64,000 bases of DNA from Euzebya tangerina (GCF_003074135.1 NZ_PPDK01000002.1:1-64000); one strand, 5' to 3'; positions 9,166 to 18,520 are shown, counted from the stretch's first letter. Translations and numbers: made by a program. Notes: a model not told the origin generated them from the sequence alone.

Positions 9166-9371
9166 GCTGTCCGGTCCATCCGTCCACGGTCTCGCCAGCG
9201 ATGGGGTGTCGGGTACCTGACCGTTCGATACGCCTCACATCGGGCGCCGGATCAGCCGATGAACATTTCGATGCCGACGTTGGCTTTTGCACCCGTCATG
9301 CGTCACCCTTTACACCGGATTCCCCACGGACATCCGACCTTCCCACATCACCGCAGGCAAGGTGTCACCCG

Positions 9372-9569
9372 ATGACAACGATCAAGCTCACCGTTCCCCC
9401 TGACCAGACTCCCGCCGAAGAGGCGGAGCTGGTGGCCCGTGTCGCGGCCGCCATCGCCGAGTCGACCGGGGAGACCGACATCACATTCCAGCTCACCAAG
9501 ACCGAGGAGGTCAAGGTCGCCGGAGCCATCGGAGACCGCATGGCCGTGGGCTCCCGCTGGAACGCCTGA
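9372..9569 (+). CDS. 65-aa protein translationally coupled to leuC
   Basis: This small acidic protein begins [10 protein letters not shown] and ends GSRWNA. The ATG at 9372 has AAGGTG upstream. Its TGA overlaps the leuC ATG (TGATG at 9567-9571), so translation is probably coupled. The predicted order is a strand, a long Ala/Glu-rich helix (about residues 14-31), then a strand near ITFQL. This resembles the small beta-alpha-beta tautomerase fold, but proline-1 is absent. I do not recognise the family. It could be a real enzyme-associated peptide or simply a translated leader that helps leuC expression. High-GC codon use and the tight overlap favour a real gene. Confidence 0.6.
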   Translation: MTTIKLTVPPDQTPAEEAELVARVAAAIAESTGETDITFQLTKTEEVKVAGAIGDRMAVGSRWNA

Positions 9570-11008
9570 TGGGGCGAACCCTCGCCACCAAGATCTGGGA
9601 CCGCCACGTCGTCGGCGAGGACACGGCTGCCGACCCGGGTGCACCATCCCTGCTCTACATCGATCTTCACCTGGTCCACGAGGTGACGTCACCGCAGGCC
9701 TTCGAAGGGCTGCGTCTGGCGGGTCGCGATGTTCGCCGTCCCGATCTCACGTTGGCCACGATGGACCACAACGTGCCCACCACGGACCGCTCGCTGCCCG
9801 TCACCGACGAGCTGTCGAAGAAGCAGATGGACGTCCTCCAAGCCAACTGCGACGACTTCGGCATCCGACTGTTCAACATGCAGTCGAGGCAGCAGGGCAT
9901 CGTCCACATGATCGGCCCCGAGATGGGCGTCACCCAGCCGGGGACGACGATCGTCTGCGGCGACTCGCACACCGCGACCCACGGCGCCTTCGGAGCGCTG
10001 GCCTTCGGGATCGGCACCAGCGAGATCGAGCACGTCCTGGCCACCCAGACGTTGACACAGGCCAAGCCGAAGATGATGGCCATCGAGGTCGAGGGCGACC
10101 TGCCGCCGGGCACGACGGCCAAGGACCTCATCCTCGCCATCATCGGACAGATCGGCGTGGACGGCGGGATCGGCCACATCATCGAGTACCGCGGCGACGC
10201 GATCGAGGCCCTCTCGATGGACGAGCGCATGACCGTGTGCAACATGACCATCGAGGCGGGCGCTCGTGCCGGCCTGATCGCGCCGGACGAGACGACCTAC
10301 GCCTACCTGAAGGGGCGACCGCACGCGCCACAGGGCTCCGACTGGGACGCCGCACTGGAGTCCTGGCGAGAGCTCGTCACCGATGACGACGCCGAGTTCG
10401 ACACCGTGGTCAGCTTCGACGCGACGCAGCTGATCCCGACGGTGACCTGGGGCACGACACCCGACATGAGCGTGCCAGTCACCGGGGCCGTGCCCTACCC
10501 GGATCAGACCGAAGACGCCGAGCAGACCCAGCGGGCCTTGGCGTACATGGGACTGGAGGCCGGGACTCCGATCACCGACATCCGGCCTGACCGGATCTTC
10601 ATCGGGTCCTGCACGAACGGCCGCATCAGCGACCTGCGCAGCGCCGCCCGCATCCTGCAGGGCAAGACCATCGCCGACGGGGTTCGCGGCATGGTGGTCC
10701 CGGGCTCTTACCCGGTGAAGATGCAGGCCGAGGCGGAGGGGTTGGACGTCGTCTTCACCGACGCCGGGTTCGAGTGGCGCGAGCCGGGCTGCTCGATGTG
10801 CCTCGGGATGAACCCCGACACCCTGGCGCCGGGGGAGCGGGCTGCCTCCACCTCCAACCGGAACTTCGAGGGTCGGCAGGGCAAGGACGGCCGCACCCAC
10901 CTGGTCAGCCCCGAGATGGCGGCCGCCGCAGCGGTCGCTGGCCACTTCGTCGACGTGCGCGACCTCGTGGCGGCCGACGGCAGCGCGGCAGGGGAGGAGA
11001 CCTCGTGA
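9569..11008 (+). CDS. leuC: 3-isopropylmalate dehydratase large subunit
   Basis: LeuC (479 aa) is the iron-sulfur subunit of isopropylmalate isomerase. With LeuD it converts 2-isopropylmalate to 3-isopropylmalate in leucine synthesis. It may also serve the citramalate pathway, since a cimA gene lies at 32282. The aconitase-family active-site elements are present: the early [10 protein letters not shown] segment, [12 protein letters not shown], and the cluster cysteines in GSCTNGR and [11 protein letters not shown]. Length matches the family. The gene overlaps the 65-aa ORF upstream by one base and leuD downstream by four, so the three form one coupled operon. Confidence 0.96.
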   Translation: MGRTLATKIWDRHVVGEDTAADPGAPSLLYIDLHLVHEVTSPQAFEGLRLAGRDVRRPDLTLATMDHNVPTTDRSLPVTDELSKKQMDVLQANCDDFGIRLFNMQSRQQGIVHMIGPEMGVTQPGTTIVCGDSHTATHGAFGALAFGIGTSEIEHVLATQTLTQAKPKMMAIEVEGDLPPGTTAKDLILAIIGQIGVDGGIGHIIEYRGDAIEALSMDERMTVCNMTIEAGARAGLIAPDETTYAYLKGRPHAPQGSDWDAALESWRELVTDDDAEFDTVVSFDATQLIPTVTWGTTPDMSVPVTGAVPYPDQTEDAEQTQRALAYMGLEAGTPITDIRPDRIFIGSCTNGRISDLRSAARILQGKTIADGVRGMVVPGSYPVKMQAEAEGLDVVFTDAGFEWREPGCSMCLGMNPDTLAPGERAASTSNRNFEGRQGKDGRTHLVSPEMAAAAAVAGHFVDVRDLVAADGSAAGEETS

Positions 11009-11595
11009 CGCCGGTCACCGTCGTGCAGGGGACGATGATGCCCCTGGACCGTGCCGACGTCGACACCGACCAGATCATGCCCAAGCAGTTCCTGAAGCGG
11101 ATCGAACGGACCGGCTTCGGCGAGTTCGTCTTCTTCGACTGGCGGCAGGACCCCGACTTCGTCCTGAACGCGCCCCAGCACCAGGGAGCCACGATCCTGG
11201 TCACCGGCCCCAACTTCGGGTCGGGCTCCAGCCGGGAGCACGCACCGTGGGGACTTCACCAGTACGGCTTCGACGCCATCCTCGCCCCCAGCTTCGCCGA
11301 CATCTTCAAGTCCAACTGCGCGAAGATCGGGCTGCTCTGCGTGGAGTTGCCGGAGAAGGTCTGTCGTGCCCTCGCCGACCTTGCGACGGAGGAACCGGAC
11401 ACCGAGTGCGTCGTCGACCTGCCCATCCAGAACGTGACGGCCGGGGAGATCGACCAGGACTTCGACTTCGACGCCCACACCAAGCACATGCTCACCAACG
11501 GGCTCGACCAGATCGGGCTGACGCTGGAACGGGACGCCGAGATCGCGGCCTTCGAGGCGGCACGGCCGTCGTTCATGCCGGTGACCCGCTCCTGA
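11005..11595 (+). CDS. leuD: 3-isopropylmalate dehydratase small subunit
   Basis: LeuD (196 aa) is the swivelling small subunit that completes the isopropylmalate isomerase active site with LeuC. The start is a GTG at 11005 that overlaps the leuC TGA (GTGA). It is followed by the typical segment [17 protein letters not shown]. The conserved substrate-loop segment [13 protein letters not shown] and the later [13 protein letters not shown] are intact. Longer frames upstream would overlap leuC heavily and are not needed. The gene ends 30 bp before the convergent CWB2 gene. Confidence 0.95.
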   Translation: MTPVTVVQGTMMPLDRADVDTDQIMPKQFLKRIERTGFGEFVFFDWRQDPDFVLNAPQHQGATILVTGPNFGSGSSREHAPWGLHQYGFDAILAPSFADIFKSNCAKIGLLCVELPEKVCRALADLATEEPDTECVVDLPIQNVTAGEIDQDFDFDAHTKHMLTNGLDQIGLTLERDAEIAAFEAARPSFMPVTRS

Positions 11596-11604
11596 CCTGC
11601 GTCA

Positions 11605-11619
11605 GCGGCGGAGCGCCGC
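11605..11619. terminator. Small GC hairpin between convergent genes
   Basis: GCGGCG-GAG-CGCCGC is a perfect 6-bp stem in the 30-bp gap between leuD and the convergent CWB2 gene. It could terminate both transcripts. There is no T-run, so the call is weak. Confidence 0.35.
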
Positions 11620-11625
11620 CCGCGC

Positions 11626-13902
11626 TCACCGGGGGCAGTCGGGGATGATGTCGATCCCCGGGTTGTACGTGGGATCCTCGGGGAAGCCGGGGCAGTCGTC
11701 ACCGGGCGGCAGCGGTGGCGGATCGTCGTCCGATGGCGGCGGCTCGTCGGCCGCTGGAACCTCCGCGGTGTCGCCCCAGACGGCGATCGGACCGCGATCA
11801 CGGACGGCGTCGACACGGGTCTGTGACCGCACGGTCAGGGGCACGCCGAGCGCCATCACGAGTGCGTTGGGGGAGCCCGCGACGCCTGAGACCGTGCACG
11901 TCGTGCCCGCCGGCAGATCGAGGTAGACGGCCGCCGTCTCATCAGCACCGTTGAGGCAGAAGACCCGCGCCAGCGCGTCGCGCTTCCAGACCCGGATCGT
12001 GTCTCTGGCCGGTGCCGGCCAGCTGGTGTCGATCGCGGCGGTCTCCGCCACCTGCACGGCTGCGGTCACCTGCAACGGGTCGTGGTCGGTGCCGAGCGCG
12101 GCGATGTCGGCGGTGATCTCCGGGCCGGAACCCGTGGCCAGGACCGTCGTCGGGTCGTCCGCCGGGTGCATGGCCCAGGTGGTGATGGTCACGCCGTCGG
12201 AGTCGGCGGAGAGCGAGATCGTGCACGTCGCGGTGGCCTCCACCTCCTCGGAGGCTCGCATCGTGCTCCACGGCGCGACGGCCACCGCTTGACCGGTTGC
12301 CGCGTCCAGCGGCAGTTGTCCCGCGAGGACGACCCGGTTGCTCGGGCCGCCCGCGGCCGGATAGCGGTCACAGGAGGTCGCCGAGCGCAGGACGACCGGG
12401 TACGGCACGGGCCGCAGATCGGTGACGACGGGGACGACGTGGACGGCAACCGTCCCGCCCGGCGGGTTGGCGCTGGGGTCGGTACCAGGATTCGGGTCGC
12501 CGGAGTCCAGTCCGTCGGGCCGAACCCAGCTGCGGCTGACCGTCGTGGATTCACCGTTGGCGAACGTGACCCGCAGTGTGGAGTCGCAGAACTCCCGCGT
12601 GCCGTATGGCGGCACCTGCAGGACGACGTTGCCTCCGTCGTCGATCTCCACCGCGCCGGTCCCGTCGTCGGTTGCCGCTGCCAGACACCCGTCGACCTCG
12701 AGAGTTCGGCGGGACGCCAGGTCGATCGGATCGACGGCGATCAGGACGTTCGCGCCAGCGTCGACCGTGGCGCCGTTGCCAGGTCGGACCTGGACGATCG
12801 GCGCTGGCGGCAACCCCGCGCCTCGCCGGCCCAGCTCACAGGTCTCGGCCGACACGATGCAGATGATCGGCTGGTCCCGGTCCGGCGTGCGGCTCTCGAT
12901 CAGATGGGCCTCCGTCTCGGTCGGCAGCGCGTCCGGGGTCGCCAGCAGGACCGGTGAGTTGCGGGCAGCCGCCACCGACGCCACGGCGAAGCCAGCCGTC
13001 CAGGCTCCCTCGCGAGTCCCCTCGATCAAGGTCCAGCCGCTGTCCGAGGTGGTGTCAGCCACGACCTCGGCAGTGGTCTTGGCGATCTCGACCGCGGTGC
13101 CGAACCGGTTGGGGCCGGCGATCCGGGTGGCGGCCGACAACTCCTCCACCTGGTCCTCAACCGCGCTGCCGACCGCCGCGGTGCCGCCGACGATGTAGAC
13201 CTGCTCCACACCGTCGGCGATCAGCTCGCGCGTCCGACTGGACAGCACCCCCGAGTCGGTCAGCAGAATCGGCCAACCCGTCTCGGCCCCCATCGCCCCG
13301 GCGGCCAGCGCATCGGCGAAGGCCTGCGTGGGGTTGTCTGTCGACCCGTAGGCACGCGCCAGGATGACGGTGTCCGAGGCGCCCATGTGGCCGGCGATCT
13401 CCACGGCCGTCGAGATCCGATCCGGACCGAAGACCCGCTCGACCTGGACATCCATCGCGCCCAGGTCGGCCACGATCTGCTCGCCGACGGCGGCGGTGCC
13501 GCCGAGGACGACGGCACGGTCCACGCCGAGGCGGGAGATCTCGTCGGCAACGACCCGGGGCAGGGACTCCTGGCCCGGAACGAGCAGGAGCGGCCGGGTC
13601 CCCTGCATGCCCCCGGAGGCCAGTGCGTCGGCGAAGTCGTCGTCCCGGGCGATCAGCACCTCCGTCACGTCTGCGTCCGCGGGCAGTTCACGCGAGATGG
13701 CGACGCTCAACTCGGCGGCGGTGCCATAGGCGGCAGCGTCGATGGTGGTGGTCCCGGTCGGGGCGTCGGTGCTCGTGCCACCGCTACCGTCATCGTCCGG
13801 CGCCTGGCCGGCGGCCGGAGCCACCAACGCTGCCACCACCAGCAGCAGGGTCACCGCCAACGCGGTCGCGAACCGAGTGGTCTGGCTCCCCGTGATGCTC
13901 AT
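11626..13902 (-). CDS. Secreted protein with N-terminal CWB2 repeats
   Basis: This 758-aa exported protein starts at the ATG complement at 13900-13902. A 36-residue longer frame lacks signal features. The signal peptide ends around AAG-QAP. Three CWB2 units span about residues 47-350, with VERVFGPDRISTAVEIAG and RIAGPNRFGTAVEIAK as signatures. The remaining 400 residues are unlike the anchors of the other CWB2 proteins here. They hold several Cys residues (CELGRRG, DGCLAA, TSCDRYP, ATCTIS, FCLNG, TTCTVSG), beta-rich sequence and a Pro/Asp-rich tail ending in DCPR. I do not recognise that region. It may be a disulfide-stabilised Ig-like module exposed at the surface. The gene is convergent with leuD and divergent from 14009. 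Confidence 0.8.
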   Translation of the reverse strand: MSITGSQTTRFATALAVTLLLVVAALVAPAAGQAPDDDGSGGTSTDAPTGTTTIDAAAYGTAAELSVAISRELPADADVTEVLIARDDDFADALASGGMQGTRPLLLVPGQESLPRVVADEISRLGVDRAVVLGGTAAVGEQIVADLGAMDVQVERVFGPDRISTAVEIAGHMGASDTVILARAYGSTDNPTQAFADALAAGAMGAETGWPILLTDSGVLSSRTRELIADGVEQVYIVGGTAAVGSAVEDQVEELSAATRIAGPNRFGTAVEIAKTTAEVVADTTSDSGWTLIEGTREGAWTAGFAVASVAAARNSPVLLATPDALPTETEAHLIESRTPDRDQPIICIVSAETCELGRRGAGLPPAPIVQVRPGNGATVDAGANVLIAVDPIDLASRRTLEVDGCLAAATDDGTGAVEIDDGGNVVLQVPPYGTREFCDSTLRVTFANGESTTVSRSWVRPDGLDSGDPNPGTDPSANPPGGTVAVHVVPVVTDLRPVPYPVVLRSATSCDRYPAAGGPSNRVVLAGQLPLDAATGQAVAVAPWSTMRASEEVEATATCTISLSADSDGVTITTWAMHPADDPTTVLATGSGPEITADIAALGTDHDPLQVTAAVQVAETAAIDTSWPAPARDTIRVWKRDALARVFCLNGADETAAVYLDLPAGTTCTVSGVAGSPNALVMALGVPLTVRSQTRVDAVRDRGPIAVWGDTAEVPAADEPPPSDDDPPPLPPGDDCPGFPEDPTYNPGIDIIPDCPR

Positions 13903-14008
13903 CGTGCGGGCCAGTCTGGTCTCTGCGGAGGTCGACCACAAGCCGTCCCGCACGCCCGCCGGGCCGGTGATGCTCGCCCTCGCCCAGCATCCGTGCGACG
14001 ATTGCGGC

Positions 14009-14560
14009 ATGGCCTCCCCTCAGCCACGTCCTCAGGCCCCCCGGGCGAAGGTGCCTGCGCACGCCTGGACCTGGCTGCAGCGGTCCCGACCGGTGCTCTC
14101 CGAGATCGCCCAGCAGTTGTACGGCAGCGACGCCGACGTCGGCGTGATGGACCGGCTCAAGGCAGACCACGCCGCGGACCCCTTCGTGGAGGACCTGGTC
14201 GCTCGCGTCGTCTGCGATGTGGCGTTCAACGGTCGGGTGCCCACCCGCCGTCCGCCAGGAACCCGGTGGGACCGTGGGCTCACCTGGTGGGCGGCCCATC
14301 TCGCCGGGGTCGGGGTGGCGGAGTTCGACCGACGCTCGTCCGGCCCGTCGACCTCCCAGGAGGTGCTGTTCGGTCCAGAGCCCGAGCCGCCATCCGAACG
14401 CCCCGAGGTCCAGCCGACCCGGCGCAAGCCGCTGGTCAGCGTCGAGCGACGGGCCATGGTGCAGGCTCTGCGCGATCTGCTCTCCGCCGGGGACGGCCGG
14501 ACGGTCCCCGCGGACGCCGTTCGTGCCCTTCTGGACTCCCTCGGCGCTGACGAGAACTAG
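14009..14560 (+). CDS. Conserved-looking unknown protein upstream of SNF2 helicase
   Basis: This 183-aa soluble protein starts at ATG 14009 (MASPQPRPQ). A long in-frame extension upstream would overlap the divergent CWB2 gene. It has a Pro/Arg-rich start, then a mixed helical region (PVLSEIAQQLYG, VMDRLKADHAADPFVED). The variable middle is followed by a C-terminal helix pair beginning RRAMVQALRDLLSAG. No catalytic motif or transmembrane segment is visible. It sits 33 bp ahead of the helicase gene on the same strand, so it may work with it. I do not recognise a family. Confidence 0.6.
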   Translation: MASPQPRPQAPRAKVPAHAWTWLQRSRPVLSEIAQQLYGSDADVGVMDRLKADHAADPFVEDLVARVVCDVAFNGRVPTRRPPGTRWDRGLTWWAAHLAGVGVAEFDRRSSGPSTSQEVLFGPEPEPPSERPEVQPTRRKPLVSVERRAMVQALRDLLSAGDGRTVPADAVRALLDSLGADEN

Positions 14561-14593
14561 AACGGAGCGATAGGGTGGTCGGTCACCTTTTTG

Positions 14594-17587
14594 ATGCGAC
14601 CACAACTCACGTTCCGTCCCGACGCAGCCAGGCCACACCGTGGTCGCCTCCTGGTGTACGCCGGCGCGGAGGACGATCTGGCCACCGGGGAGTTCCTGCT
14701 CGACCACCTCGGCATCACCGACTACACGCCGGACACCGCGCTGCTGGGCGTGCCCCACGGCGAGCAGGTCGCCACCCAGACCCTGAAGGTCCTGTCGGTC
14801 GCGGTCGACGATGCGCTCGAGGCGTTGATGCTGGCAGCCCACGACCGCCAGATCGTTGCCTCCGTGCGCACCTACGGCCTGGCAGCGCGGATGGCTCTGT
14901 CAGCCCTGGCCTCCCACCGCGTCATGCCGCACCTGCACTCGCTCGTTCCCGACGGGCCTGAGGGTCCAGACGACACCGACGATCTCACCGACGACGAGCG
15001 CGAACTGGCCGAGATCTACAGCGAGGGGGACACCGGCCAGACGATCACCGGGTTGTGGCGCGTGGACCTGGATGCTGATGCGGCGCTGGCCGGGGCCGTC
15101 GACCGGCTGGCGGAGGTCGCCCCGCCGGCTGCCTCCGCGACCGCGGTGGACACCGATCACACCGCTGACCCGCGGCACCTGCTGGGCGACTTCATGGACG
15201 CGGTGGTCGACACCGTCATCAGGCGGCATGCCCCGGCGCCGTCCGGTCGGCCTCGCGAGCGGCTGCTGCCGTGGACGACACGCTGGTCCGAGGCGCTCAG
15301 CGACCCCGACAACCCGGTGGTGCCGCTCAAGCAGCAGGGCCCCGACCTCGCCGCAGCCATCGAAGGGTGGCAGGCGCGGACCGACTCCGACGCCGCCCTG
15401 GTGCTCGAGCTCGCCTCGCCGGAGGAGACCGGGGGCCTGTGGACCCTCGCCTTCTCCATCCGCGACGAGGAGGATGTGGTCCACGCGGCCGACGAGGTGT
15501 GGGAGTCCGACGACACGGGCCTGACCGAGGCGCTGTTGGCCGGCCTCTCTCGTGCCGCCCGCGTGTTCCCGCCACTGGACGCCGCCCTGACCGAGGCGCG
15601 ACCGGACACCGTCAGCTTGACGCTCGACCGGGCCTGGCAGTTCATCGCCGAAGCCGCGCCGCTGCTCACCGGCTCCGGCGTCGACGTCACGCTGCCGAGC
15701 ACCCTGGCCGACGACGGGATCGCCGCGCAGATCCGCCTTGACTCCGCCGAGGACGGCACCGTCGAAGCGGTCTGGGAGGTGTCGCTGGACGACCGGGTCC
15801 TGACCGACGCCGAGGTCGACGTCCTGTTGCAGGCCGACGACCCACTCGGCTTCTACGGCGGGCGCTGGGTCAAGATCGACGACGAGACCCGGGCGGCCCT
15901 CCAGGCGCGCGGCCATCGCGAGACCATCGGCCGCGCTGAGGCACTGGCGCTGGCGCTGGCCGGCACCACCTCCGACGACTGGTTCGGGCAGGGCACAGCT
16001 GCCGGTCGCGTGGTGGTGGACGACTCCCTGGGTGCGTTCATGGACGCGCTCCGCGGGGCGGGGGCGCTGGAGGAGGTCGCCGAGACCCCCGCGGGCTTCA
16101 CCGGTGAGCTGCGGCCCTACCAGCGGCGCGGTGTGTCGTGGCTGCGCGGCATGGCCGACCTCGGCATGGGCGCAGTCCTGGCCGACGCCATGGGGCTGGG
16201 CAAGACCATCCAGCTGATCGGCTTGATGGTCAGCCGGCCAGGCCCATTCATCGTCGTCTGCCCGACCTCCGTGGTCGGCAACTGGGAGCGGGAGGTCCAC
16301 AGGTTCGCGCCCGACCTCGAGGTCGTCCGCCACCACGGGACGGATCGGCCTGAGGAGCTGGACGGCTTCTCCGGCGTGCTCATCACCTCCTACGGCACCC
16401 TGCGACGGGACATCGACCTGCTCGAGACGGTCCCGTGGGATGTGGTCGCGCTCGACGAGGCGCAGCAGGTCAAGAACCCCAGCACCGCGGCCGCCCAGGC
16501 GGTCAGGCGGTTGCCTGCCCGGTCGGTCTTCGCGCTGACGGGCACACCGCTGGAGAACCGTCTGGCGGAGCTGTGGGCGATCATGGACGCGACCAACCGC
16601 GGACTGATGGGAACCCGGAGCACGTTCACGCGGCGGTTCGTCGGCCCGGTCGAGGTTCGTCACGATGCCGACGCCGCCGCGCGCCTGCGGCGGCTGGTCA
16701 GCCCCTTCATCATGCGCCGGACCAAGGACGATCCCGAAGTAGCGAAGGACCTGCCCGACAAGATCGAGCGGACTGTGATGTGCCAGCTCACCCCGGAGCA
16801 GGCGGAGCTGTACACCACGACCACCGACGAGGCGCTGGCCAAGCTCGGCACCACCGACGGGATCGGCCGCCGGGGGAGCATCCTGGCGCTGCTGACTGCG
16901 CTCAAGCAGATCACCAACCATCCCGCCCAGTACCTCAAGCAGGACGGGCCGATCGGCGGGCGATCCGGCAAGCTGGCGCTGCTCCGCGAGATCGTCGAGG
17001 CCGTCGTCGACGCCGGCGATGCGATGCTCGTGTTCACCCAGTTCACGCGCATGGGGGATCTGCTCAGCGAGCAGCTGGAGGCCGACCTCGGCCTCCCCGT
17101 CCCCTTCCTCCACGGCGGTCTGTCGCTGGGCCAGCGGGACCGCATGGTCAGCGAGTTCCAGCAGGGGATGGGGTCCCCGGTCCTGCTGATCTCCACACGA
17201 GCGGGCGGGACGGGCCTGAACCTGACGGCCGCGACCCACGTCGTCCACTACGACCGCTGGTGGAACCCCGCGGTGGAGGACCAGGCGACCGACCGGGCAC
17301 ACCGGATCGGGCAGGACCGCACCGTCGAGGTCCACAAGCTGGTGACGACCGGGACGCTCGAGGAGCGGATCGCCGAGATGCTCGACCGCAAGCGCGCGCT
17401 GGCTGACGCCGTGGTCGGCAGCGGGGAGACCTGGATCACCGAGCTGGACGACGCCGCCCTCGCCGAGCTGGTCCAGCTGTCCGCGGACGTGCCGCTGCAG
17501 GAGGTCGATGCGCCGGAGCTGGATGGGCAGGAGCAGGATGAGCCCGGGGGCATGGCCTCGGGCGAACCCGCGGAGGTGGGAGCATGA
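14594..17587 (+). CDS. SNF2/HepA-family DEAD/DEAH-box helicase
   Basis: This 997-aa superfamily 2 ATPase probably translocates on nucleic acid to remodel protein-DNA or RNA polymerase complexes. Residues of about 1-480 include the SNF2-associated region typical of bacterial HepA-like proteins (LDRAWQFIAEAAPLL). Motif I ADAMGLGKTIQL is near residue 530, motif II DEAQ near 621, and motif III LTGTPLENRLAELW after that. The C-terminal helicase half has STRAGGTGLNL and DRAHRIGQDR near residue 900. The ATG at 14594 was preferred to the TTG three bases earlier. The downstream gene overlaps by four bases. In actinobacteria such helicases often neighbour a SWIM zinc-finger protein, which matches the next gene by position. 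Confidence 0.9.
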   Translation: MRPQLTFRPDAARPHRGRLLVYAGAEDDLATGEFLLDHLGITDYTPDTALLGVPHGEQVATQTLKVLSVAVDDALEALMLAAHDRQIVASVRTYGLAARMALSALASHRVMPHLHSLVPDGPEGPDDTDDLTDDERELAEIYSEGDTGQTITGLWRVDLDADAALAGAVDRLAEVAPPAASATAVDTDHTADPRHLLGDFMDAVVDTVIRRHAPAPSGRPRERLLPWTTRWSEALSDPDNPVVPLKQQGPDLAAAIEGWQARTDSDAALVLELASPEETGGLWTLAFSIRDEEDVVHAADEVWESDDTGLTEALLAGLSRAARVFPPLDAALTEARPDTVSLTLDRAWQFIAEAAPLLTGSGVDVTLPSTLADDGIAAQIRLDSAEDGTVEAVWEVSLDDRVLTDAEVDVLLQADDPLGFYGGRWVKIDDETRAALQARGHRETIGRAEALALALAGTTSDDWFGQGTAAGRVVVDDSLGAFMDALRGAGALEEVAETPAGFTGELRPYQRRGVSWLRGMADLGMGAVLADAMGLGKTIQLIGLMVSRPGPFIVVCPTSVVGNWEREVHRFAPDLEVVRHHGTDRPEELDGFSGVLITSYGTLRRDIDLLETVPWDVVALDEAQQVKNPSTAAAQAVRRLPARSVFALTGTPLENRLAELWAIMDATNRGLMGTRSTFTRRFVGPVEVRHDADAAARLRRLVSPFIMRRTKDDPEVAKDLPDKIERTVMCQLTPEQAELYTTTTDEALAKLGTTDGIGRRGSILALLTALKQITNHPAQYLKQDGPIGGRSGKLALLREIVEAVVDAGDAMLVFTQFTRMGDLLSEQLEADLGLPVPFLHGGLSLGQRDRMVSEFQQGMGSPVLLISTRAGGTGLNLTAATHVVHYDRWWNPAVEDQATDRAHRIGQDRTVEVHKLVTTGTLEERIAEMLDRKRALADAVVGSGETWITELDDAALAELVQLSADVPLQEVDAPELDGQEQDEPGGMASGEPAEVGA

Positions 17588-18351
17588 CCTGGCCGGAGCG
17601 CTGGCGGGCGGTCCTCGGTGACGGTGGGCACGAGCTCGAGCGACGGGTGCGACAGGGCGTGGCCACCTACCGGTCGGGTCGGGTCAGCGACGTGCGGCTG
17701 GACATCGGCCGGGTCAGCGCGCGGGTGCAGGGCTCCCGGGCCACCCCGTTCTTGGTCGAGATCGGCATCCCCACCCTGACGCGGGAGGAGTGGGAGATCG
17801 TCCTGGACCTGCTGGCCTCCACCGTCCGGTACAGCGCCCGGCTGCTGGCCGGGCAACACCCCGAGGGGCTGGAGGAGGAGGCCGAGGCGGCCGGTGTCCG
17901 GCTCTTCCCCCGCCGGGACGAGATCAGCGTGGCGGCCGGTCATTCAGGTGAGGACCCGTTCCCCGTTGCCGGGGCCGCGGTCTGGGAGGCCGTCGGGGTG
18001 CGCTTGGACTCGGGGCCCTTCCCGCTGCTGCAGCTGCGGGGGAGGGGGCGTGACCGGATCCTGCGTGACATCGCCCGGCGTCGCCGGTCCTCGGACGACA
18101 CCGCCGCAGCGGGTGTGCCGGTGGAGCAGGTGTCGCCGCGGGGGTGGACCCAGCCCTCCGCGTCCCTGGACAGCATCTCCATCCCACGGGTCACCGTGCC
18201 GCGGCTCAGCGTGCCGGGCCTGCGCGTGCTCGGGGAGCCCGACGGGTGGGCCGGGGCGCTCTCGCCCGCTGACCTGTTCGGACCGCTGGTGACGGACGGC
18301 GCGGACGCCGCCGTCGACCTGCTCGAGGGTCGGCCGGCTGAGGAGGAGTAG
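17584..18351 (+). CDS. SWIM-family-like protein lacking zinc ligands
   Basis: This 255-aa protein starts inside the helicase stop (ATGA at 17584-17587), so the pair is translationally coupled. The N-terminal half follows the pattern of actinobacterial SWIM proteins (GVATYRSGRVSDVRLDIGRV, then SARVQGSRATPFLVEI), and PFPLLQLRGRGRDRILRD matches the region after the finger. Where the finger CxCx6CxH should be (about residues 119-133), the sequence reads AAGHSGEDPFPVAGA, so none of the Cys/Cys/Cys/His ligands is present. It is therefore a SWIM-type fold without a visible metal site. The last 80 residues are Arg/Pro-rich and variable. DNA binding or helicase partnering is inferred from position only. 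Confidence 0.7.
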   Translation: MTWPERWRAVLGDGGHELERRVRQGVATYRSGRVSDVRLDIGRVSARVQGSRATPFLVEIGIPTLTREEWEIVLDLLASTVRYSARLLAGQHPEGLEEEAEAAGVRLFPRRDEISVAAGHSGEDPFPVAGAAVWEAVGVRLDSGPFPLLQLRGRGRDRILRDIARRRRSSDDTAAAGVPVEQVSPRGWTQPSASLDSISIPRVTVPRLSVPGLRVLGEPDGWAGALSPADLFGPLVTDGADAAVDLLEGRPAEEE

Positions 18352-18429
18352 GCCCGAAGGGGAGGAGTAGGCCCGGATGGGAGTAGGCCCGAAGGGGAGG
18401 AGTAGGCCCGGATGGGAGTAGGCCCGGAC
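18349..18429 (+). repeat. 35-bp tandem repeat starting at a stop codon
   Basis: TAGGCCCGRA occurs at 18349, 18368, 18384, 18403 and 18419, with spacings of 19, 16, 19 and 16 bp. This makes two 35-bp periods and a partial third. The first copy supplies the TAG stop of the preceding gene, which is itself preceded by GGAGGAG as in the other copies. The array probably grew by slippage from the 3' end of the gene. Confidence 0.85.
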
Positions 18430-18481
18430 AGCTGGTGCTCGGACCGGCCGTGGGCGCGATCCTCTGCCTGTCAGACCTGGC

Positions 18482-18520
18482 GGGTGGACTTCACACGCCC
18501 AGGACCTGCGAGGTCCACCC
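18482..18520. terminator. Inverted repeat between convergent genes
   Basis: GGGTGGAC (18482-18489) and GTCCACCC (18513-18520) can pair around a 23-nt loop. The site lies between the end of the SWIM-like gene and the end of the convergent DUF4235 gene, so it may terminate either transcript. The long loop lowers confidence. Beyond this and the tandem repeat, 18352-18573 shows no gene. Confidence 0.3.

Noticed and set aside
7256-9292. 678-codon minus-strand frame under the second beta-helix gene
   Set aside because: The plus-strand gene has a signal peptide, strong RBS and CWB2 repeats. The antisense frame is only a shadow.
9201-9371. Leucine-codon leader attenuator before leuC
   Set aside because: No run of Leu codons in a short ORF with alternative hairpins was found. 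The only ORF directly upstream is the coupled 65-aa one.
14900-17335. 811-codon minus-strand frame opposite the helicase
   Set aside because: The helicase motifs occupy the plus strand throughout, and the antisense product has no recognisable domain.
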